This document shows, piece after piece, positions 5,362-9,626 of a stretch of 9,626 bases of DNA. This stretch comes from an uncultured Prevotellaceae bacterium (GTDB lineage Bacteria > Bacteroidota > Bacteroidia > Bacteroidales > Bacteroidaceae), in the NCBI GenBank assembly GCA_902477365.1, contig CABSGW010000090.1, positions 1-9,626 of the forward strand. The letters are read 5' to 3'. The stretch's first letter is position 1. Every line of letters begins with the position of its first letter. Position numbers and translations under genes: made by a program. Below the pieces are notes generated by a model. It did no database searches and had not been told where the DNA came from. It worked only from the letters and a program-made list of their open reading frames with translations.

Positions 5362-7617
5362 ATGGAAGGACTTCCCACACTTATAACCGACTTGACACTC
5401 ATCCTGTTGTCGGCCGGTGTTGTTACTCTCCTATTCAAGCGGCTCAAACAGCCGCTTGTATTGGGTTATATTGTTGCCGGTTTCCTGGCCAGTCCACACA
5501 TGCCCTATACACCCTCTGTGGGTGACATGAACAATATCAGTACATGGGCTGACATCGGCGTTATCTTTCTCATGTTCACATTGGGACTGGAATTCAGTTT
5601 CAAAAAGATCTTGAAAATGGGAGGCGGCCCTATCATTGCAGCCTGCACCATCATCTTTTGCATGATTGCCCTCGGATCTGGTGTAGGCCGCCTTTTCGGT
5701 TGGTCAAGCATGGACTGCTTGTTTTTGGGCGGAATGCTTGCCATGTCCTCTACAACAATTATCTATAAGGCGTTCGATGATCTGAAACTCCGGCAACAAC
5801 GCTTTGCTGGACAAGTGCTCAGCGTACTGATACTGGAAGATATCTTAGGGATTCTGTTGATGGTAATCCTATCGACTGTTGCCGTAAGCCGCCATTTCGA
5901 AGGTGTAGAACTGATTGACAGTCTGCTGCAGCTATTGTTTATCCTTATCTTGTGGTTTCTGGTCGGCGTATTCCTCGTTCCTCTCTTTTTACGTAAGAAC
6001 CGCCGTTGGATAGGTAAAGAAACCCTGCTTGTCGTATCGCTGGGACTGTGTTTCGGCATGGTTGTCCTGGCCGATAGTATGGGATACAGTGCCGCGTTCG
6101 GTGCATTCATGATGGGTAGCATTCTGTCGGAAACCATCGAAGCCGAGACAATCACAAAGTTAGTAAATCCGGTCAAAGACCTGTTCGGAGCGGTATTCTT
6201 CGTCTCGGTCGGCATGTTGGTCGATCCATCTATCCTCATTGCCTACTGGTTGCCCATCCTGGTGCTGACACTTACCATACTCATAGGGCAGGCCATCTTT
6301 GGAACCAGTGGTTTCCTGCTTTCCGGACAACCCCTGAAAGTCTCCATACAATGCGGATTCAGCATGGCCCAAATAGGTGAATTTGCCTTTATTATCGCCT
6401 CACTGGGACTGGCATTGCATGTTACCAGTTCATTCCTCTATCCGATAGTGGTAGCAGTCTCCGTAATCACCACCTTCCTAACTCCCTACATGATCAGACT
6501 CGCAACGCCTGTCAATCAGAGAATAGAGAAGAAACTACCGGAACACGTCAAACAACTGTTGAACTACCTGACCCGCGATGTCCCAACCGGAATACCTCCT
6601 ACCGCTTGGCGGAAATTACTCATCGCACTGACCAAACAAGTGGTTTCGTATTCCATCTTGTGTGTGGCCGTCATCATCCTGTCTCTCGGATTCTTGCTGC
6701 CCTTTTGCCGCAATATGTTTACCCACTGGTATGGAAATGCACTTTGCGGCGTCCTAACCATCATCTGCATCTCTCCGTTCTTAAGGGCTATCGTGATGCG
6801 TAAGAACCACTCTGAAGAGTTCAGACAACTATGGAAAGAAAAAGCGGCAAACCGCTTCCCGCTTTTGTTCACCATTGTAGTGCGATTTGTACTGGCTTGC
6901 TGTTTCGTATTCTACATCATCAACTTTTTGTCTCCTTACTCCTCATTGTTGCACGCCGGACTGGCATTCTTGCTGGTCGTTGGCATGTTGCTTTCCCGTT
7001 ACCTGAAACGGCGCAGTATTCTGTTAGAACGTATTTTCTTACAGAATCTCCGTTCAAGAGACCTACAGGCCGAAGTACATGGAAAAGTAAAGCCTCTCTA
7101 CACCAACCACCTGCTTTCACGGGACATTCACCTGGCCGATCTGGAAATACCGGACAATTCGTGCTGGGCCGGACTGAGTTTGCGTGAGTTGGACTTCGGT
7201 CATAAAGAAGGTGTCATGATTGCCTCTATCTTACGTGGAGGACGACGCATCAACATTCCCGGTCCTGATACCATCCTCTTTCCCGGAGACCGCATCCAAG
7301 TGATAGGGAACGACGAACAATTACGTACCTTTGCCCACAAAATGGGAGAAGAAACCTATCAGGAAGACACAGCCATCGAGTCACGGGAGATGACGATACA
7401 ATGCTTATTCATCTCCTCTGAATCCCCTTTCTGCAACAAGAAGGTAAGCGAAAGTGGCATCCGCGACCGTTATCACTGTATGATTGTGGGCTTCGAGGAA
7501 GGAAAAGAGACTTTGGGACTACCTTACGCCGACCGCTCCTTCTTGGAAGGAGACGTGGTTTGGCTGGTTGGCGAACGTAGCGCATTATATCAGCTCATCC
7601 CGACAGCCTCATCCTGA
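5362..7617 (+). CDS. CPA2-family cation:proton antiporter with tandem TrkA_C domains
   Basis: This is an inner-membrane monovalent cation (K+ or Na+)/H+ exchanger of the CPA2 (KefB/Sodium-hydrogen exchanger) superfamily, likely serving pH and ion homeostasis. The first ~380 residues form the exchanger domain with many hydrophobic segments. Family motifs include LGYIVAGFLASP (34-45), FLMFTLGLEFS (69-79), the ion-site pair Glu159-Asp160 in LILEDILGIL, and FFVSVGMLVDP (279-289). A second hydrophobic block with about four segments follows (about 428-546). The cytoplasmic tail holds two TrkA_C-like (RCK C-terminal) domains at about 585-662 and 676-748, each with a 'GD.(V/I)...G' strand (LFPGDRIQVIG, FLEGDVVWLVG). 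No nucleotide-binding RCK_N GxGxxG fold is seen, unlike KefB and KefC. At 751 aa it is longer than KefC (about 620). The start is one base after the pepT stop, with no Shine-Dalgarno, which suggests translational coupling. Which ion is carried cannot be read from the sequence. Confidence 0.88.
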   Translation: MEGLPTLITDLTLILLSAGVVTLLFKRLKQPLVLGYIVAGFLASPHMPYTPSVGDMNNISTWADIGVIFLMFTLGLEFSFKKILKMGGGPIIAACTIIFCMIALGSGVGRLFGWSSMDCLFLGGMLAMSSTTIIYKAFDDLKLRQQRFAGQVLSVLILEDILGILLMVILSTVAVSRHFEGVELIDSLLQLLFILILWFLVGVFLVPLFLRKNRRWIGKETLLVVSLGLCFGMVVLADSMGYSAAFGAFMMGSILSETIEAETITKLVNPVKDLFGAVFFVSVGMLVDPSILIAYWLPILVLTLTILIGQAIFGTSGFLLSGQPLKVSIQCGFSMAQIGEFAFIIASLGLALHVTSSFLYPIVVAVSVITTFLTPYMIRLATPVNQRIEKKLPEHVKQLLNYLTRDVPTGIPPTAWRKLLIALTKQVVSYSILCVAVIILSLGFLLPFCRNMFTHWYGNALCGVLTIICISPFLRAIVMRKNHSEEFRQLWKEKAANRFPLLFTIVVRFVLACCFVFYIINFLSPYSSLLHAGLAFLLVVGMLLSRYLKRRSILLERIFLQNLRSRDLQAEVHGKVKPLYTNHLLSRDIHLADLEIPDNSCWAGLSLRELDFGHKEGVMIASILRGGRRINIPGPDTILFPGDRIQVIGNDEQLRTFAHKMGEETYQEDTAIESREMTIQCLFISSESPFCNKKVSESGIRDRYHCMIVGFEEGKETLGLPYADRSFLEGDVVWLVGERSALYQLIPTASS

Positions 7618-7637
7618 GTCCGTCTCTTATTAACAAC

Positions 7638-7669
7638 GTCCGTCCTTGTATCAGCATACAAGGACGGAC
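7638..7669. terminator. Hairpin terminator between convergent genes
   Basis: GTCCGTCCTTGTAT (7638-7651) pairs perfectly over 14 bp with ATACAAGGACGGAC (7656-7669) around the 4-nt loop CAGC. It lies 20 nt past the antiporter stop codon, and its right arm abuts the stop codon of the convergent minus-strand gene (7670-7672). There is no T-run on the plus strand and only scattered Ts on the minus strand, so it is not a textbook intrinsic terminator. A long perfect stem placed exactly between two converging genes is nevertheless best explained as a bidirectional transcript end or a 3'-end protecting structure. Confidence 0.75.
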
Positions 7670-8083
7670 TCAATGTAAACCGGCGGCGATCCGTCCGCTT
7701 TTCAGATGGCGATCAAAAGAAATCGTATGACTTACTGTATCCAAATAAGTGCAAAGAAACAAACATCTTTCATACAACAGACGGCGATTTAAGGCTGTTA
7801 CAGGCATATCATCCGCCACCTTCAGTAAAATATCGAACAAGGCCTCCAAATGCGGAGCACCAAATCCTTTTTCCTCTACTAGGAGATGAATAAACGCCTC
7901 TTCATCAGCCTTCAGCAACCGATCCATATCCACATCCAGTTCATCCTGTAAAGTAGTACTGACAGCCTGTATGCCTTCGGTGGCTAATTCTCCTTTTCTC
8001 AGTCCAAGTAATGCCACCGTTATTTTGCCCAAGACCAGTCCTATTTGGTCAATAACTCTTTTTAAATAATCCCGTTGTTCCAA
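7670..8083 (-). CDS. Conserved-looking helical protein of unknown function, TTG start
   Basis: I do not firmly recognise the 137-aa product. It begins MEQRDYLKRVIDQIGLVLGK and appears almost entirely alpha-helical, with amphipathic stretches at about 5-28 (IGLVLGKITVALLGL, not long or hydrophobic enough for a clear membrane anchor), 40-70, 75-92 and 98-118. There is no signal peptide; the protein is probably cytoplasmic. The opening resembles short uncharacterised proteins annotated in Bacteroidetes and Firmicutes (DUF6483-like), but this is from memory of pattern, not a search. The start is TTG at 8083-8081: an in-frame TAA lies ten codons upstream, no ATG occurs before residue 53, and AGGAGG sits 7 nt upstream. 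It converges on the antiporter gene through a shared hairpin and is divergent from the phosphoesterase gene. Function is unknown. Confidence 0.72.
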   Translation of the reverse strand: MEQRDYLKRVIDQIGLVLGKITVALLGLRKGELATEGIQAVSTTLQDELDVDMDRLLKADEEAFIHLLVEEKGFGAPHLEALFDILLKVADDMPVTALNRRLLYERCLFLCTYLDTVSHTISFDRHLKSGRIAAGLH

Positions 8084-8090
8084 CTCTTTT

Positions 8091-8096
8091 CCTCCT
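8091..8096 (-). promoter_or_regulatory. Strong Shine-Dalgarno deciding a TTG start
   Basis: On the minus strand the sequence AAAAGGAGG ends 7 nt before the TTG start codon (AGGAGG is 8096-8091). This is a full anti-16S match at ideal spacing, unlike the other genes here, which have weak or no such site. It supports TTG as the true start of the helical protein gene. Confidence 0.8.
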
Positions 8097-8179
8097 TTTC
8101 CGGAGGCAAGTTACGATAAAATAACCAACCGACAAAATAGGGATTCTTCATCTCCGGCTCACACATATAATCTGTCAAA

Positions 8180-8187
8180 CAAACGTA
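8180..8187 (-). promoter_or_regulatory. Candidate -7 promoter element for the helical protein gene
   Basis: On the minus strand this reads TACGTTTG, an exact TAnnTTTG match. The transcript would start near 8173 and have a leader of about 90 nt. No TTG is seen 19 nt upstream. It is the only full match on this strand in the divergent gap. Confidence 0.5.
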
Positions 8188-8221
8188 ACAGTTCCTTTAC
8201 ACATCCGTCATAGCAAGATAC

Positions 8222-8229
8222 TATTTTTG
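8222..8229 (+). promoter_or_regulatory. Candidate -7 promoter element for the phosphoesterase-glycosyltransferase unit
   Basis: TATTTTTG matches TAnnTTTG. A transcript would start near 8236, giving a leader of about 16 nt to the ATG at 8252. The -33 half is poor (only TTTA, at 8196-8199, with 22-nt spacing). Its position 35 nt from a divergent candidate element makes the gap a two-way promoter region. Confidence 0.5.
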
Positions 8230-8251
8230 CGTTGTTTTAAAAGCCACATAT

Positions 8252-9055
8252 ATGTATTCGCGCAAACAGTATCGCACCATTGTCTTATCAGACATACACC
8301 TGGGTACTTCCCACTCAAAAGTAGCAGAAGTCAGTCGTTTTCTGCAAACGGTCAACTGCGACCGCCTCATTCTAAACGGTGACATCATAGACGGATGGCA
8401 CCTAAAAAAGAGTGGAACAAAGAAATGGCAACCTTCACACACCCAATTCTTCAAAATAATCATGAAGCTTATGGAGAAATGCGGTACGGAAGTAATCTAT
8501 GTACGCGGTAATCACGATGACTTTCTGGACCAACTGATTCCCATGCAGTTTGCAAACATACAACTTGTAAAAGATTATACACTGGCAAGCAACAACGGAA
8601 AGCGCTACTTCGTTACACATGGAGATGTGTTCGACCGCATCACAACCCAAATGAAATGGTTGGCCCATTTAGGTGATTGGGGATATACCTTTCTGTTAGG
8701 CTTCAACAGTCTGTACAACCGCTATCGGATTGCCCGAGGAAAGCCTTATTACTCGTTGTCCCAACGCATCAAACAAAAGGTCAAATCAGCCGTTTCGTAC
8801 ATATCCGACTTCGAATCCACTCTGGCCGAATTTGCCCGAACCCGAAAGTATGATGGAATCATCTGCGGCCATATTCACCATCCGGCCAACACCTTTTATG
8901 ACGGCATACACTACCTGAATTCGGGCGATTGGGTAGAAACCCTTTCGGCACTGACCGAAGATGAAAAAGGCAATTGGCATGTTGTCTATTATAAGGACCT
9001 GATACAAGAATTTCACGATCCGACTACAGCAACTCTTTATCCTACCGCCTCATGA
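8252..9055 (+). CDS. LpxH-like calcineurin-type metallophosphoesterase
   Basis: The protein belongs to the COG2908 family, whose founder LpxH hydrolyses UDP-2,3-diacylglucosamine to lipid X and UMP in lipid A synthesis. All di-metal motifs of calcineurin-like phosphoesterases are present in order: SDIHLG with Asp14 and His16, NGDIID with Asp44, RGNHDD with Asn87-His88, VTHGD with His123, and ICGHIHH with His207 and His209. At 267 aa it is somewhat longer than E. coli LpxH (240). There is no signal peptide or membrane segment, so it should act in the cytoplasm or at the inner face of the inner membrane. It overlaps the following glycosyltransferase gene by ATGA. That pairing fits a glycolipid or envelope-precursor role; COG2908 members occur next to glycosyltransferases outside lipid A loci too, so the lipid A assignment is not certain. 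The ATG at 8252 follows an A-rich leader without a Shine-Dalgarno. Confidence 0.85.
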   Translation: MYSRKQYRTIVLSDIHLGTSHSKVAEVSRFLQTVNCDRLILNGDIIDGWHLKKSGTKKWQPSHTQFFKIIMKLMEKCGTEVIYVRGNHDDFLDQLIPMQFANIQLVKDYTLASNNGKRYFVTHGDVFDRITTQMKWLAHLGDWGYTFLLGFNSLYNRYRIARGKPYYSLSQRIKQKVKSAVSYISDFESTLAEFARTRKYDGIICGHIHHPANTFYDGIHYLNSGDWVETLSALTEDEKGNWHVVYYKDLIQEFHDPTTATLYPTAS

Positions 9056-9626
9056 AATTCCTATTTATTGTACAAGGAGAAGGCAGAGGACACCTGACTC
9101 AGGCCATCTCACTCGCACACCTGTTACGTAAACAAGGACACGAGATATGCGAAGTGCTTGTCGGAAAAAGCTCATCCCGCCAATTACCCGCTTTTTTCAC
9201 GGAGAAGATAAAAGCTCCCATCTGTCGATTCGAAAGCCCGAACTTTTTGCCCACACCAAAAAATAAACGAAACAACCTGGCAAAAAGCATTGCGTACAAC
9301 CTCGTCAAACTTCCCGCTTTCATACGCAGCACCCGTTTCATCCAGAAACGTATACGTCAAAGCCAGGCCGATGCCGTCATCAATTTCTATGAACTGCTTA
9401 CCGGGCTCACGTATGCCCTCCATTCCATCTCCACCCCTCAATATTGCATCGGCCATCAATACCTCTTTCTGCATCCCGAATTCCGGTTTCCTGAAAAAAA
9501 ACGCCTGAGCCGTTTGTGTCTTTTAAGTTTTACCAAACTTACCTGCATCGGCGCGTACCAAAAACTGGCACTGTCCTTTCATCCGATGGCCGATGCTCCT
9601 GCCCGCCACATCCGGGTTGTACCACC
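9052..9626 (+). CDS. Glycosyltransferase, MurG/GT-B-like N-terminal part (runs off the window)
   Basis: Only the first 191 residues are visible. They start MKFLFIVQGEGRGHLTQAIS, the N-terminal Rossmann strand and glycine-rich loop (GEGRGH, 9-14) of GT-B enzymes that resemble MurG and the MJ1255-type family (glycosyl transferase family 1, PF13528-like). Further GT-B features are the acceptor-side helix LAHLLRKQGHEI (21-32) and INFYELLTGL (110-119). The nucleotide-sugar-binding C-terminal domain lies beyond the window. There is no signal peptide; such enzymes act at the cytoplasmic face of the membrane, often on lipid acceptors. The ATG at 9052 overlaps the phosphoesterase stop codon (ATGA), so the two genes are translationally coupled. 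Donor and acceptor cannot be read from this fragment. A shared glycolipid pathway with the upstream gene is an inference from context. Confidence 0.82.
   Translation, partial: MKFLFIVQGEGRGHLTQAISLAHLLRKQGHEICEVLVGKSSSRQLPAFFTEKIKAPICRFESPNFLPTPKNKRNNLAKSIAYNLVKLPAFIRSTRFIQKRIRQSQADAVINFYELLTGLTYALHSISTPQYCIGHQYLFLHPEFRFPEKKRLSRLCLLSFTKLTCIGAYQKLALSFHPMADAPARHIRVVP

Noticed and set aside
1..9626. CRISPR arrays, tRNA or rRNA genes, transposases, integrases, phage genes
   Set aside because: I looked on both strands and saw no spaced repeat array, no cloverleaf-like sequence with CCA-end context, and no recombinase or transposase motif. The only tandem repeat is the two-copy 22-bp unit at 665-708.

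Overview
The window reads as chromosomal housekeeping DNA from a member of the Bacteroidales (Bacteroides, Phocaeicola or a near relative). Three things suggest this. Copies of the Bacteroidetes promoter element TAnnTTTG stand upstream of most gene starts, in one case with TTG exactly 19 nt further upstream. Most starts lack a Shine-Dalgarno sequence and have A-rich leaders. The protein variants (881-aa ParC-type subunit, antiporter with tandem TrkA_C domains, short secreted beta-rich protein) also fit that group. I cannot name the species.

Layout. Bases 1-519 (minus) hold the N-terminal 173 residues of a tRNA 2-thiouridylase (MnmA), cut by the window edge. A 441-nt gap follows, with a two-copy 22-bp tandem repeat and two outward-facing promoter elements. 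Bases 961-3606 (plus) encode a topoisomerase IV/gyrase A subunit. A small secreted, probably lipid-anchored protein (3623-3949, minus) converges on it and is divergent from pepT. pepT (4131-5360) and a CPA2-type cation:proton antiporter (5362-7617) are one base apart and almost certainly co-transcribed. Their transcript ends at a perfect 14-bp hairpin (7638-7669) that abuts the stop codon of a convergent gene for a helical protein of unknown function (7670-8083, minus, TTG start with a strong Shine-Dalgarno). Divergent from that gene, a two-gene unit begins: an LpxH-like metallophosphoesterase (8252-9055) and a glycosyltransferase (from 9052, cut by the window edge), overlapping by ATGA.

How the genes work together. 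The window is a series of small transcription units, not one pathway. Plausible links are peptide turnover with ion/pH homeostasis (pepT plus antiporter) and glycolipid or envelope metabolism (phosphoesterase plus glycosyltransferase). I see no mobile element, CRISPR array, tRNA, rRNA or phage gene, and no clear new defence or biosynthetic system. The points most worth a second look are the C-terminal QLKLF of ParC, which resembles a sliding-clamp-binding motif; the natural alanine at its quinolone-contact position; the CxxC variant of MnmA; the 22-bp repeat; and the unknown TTG-start gene.
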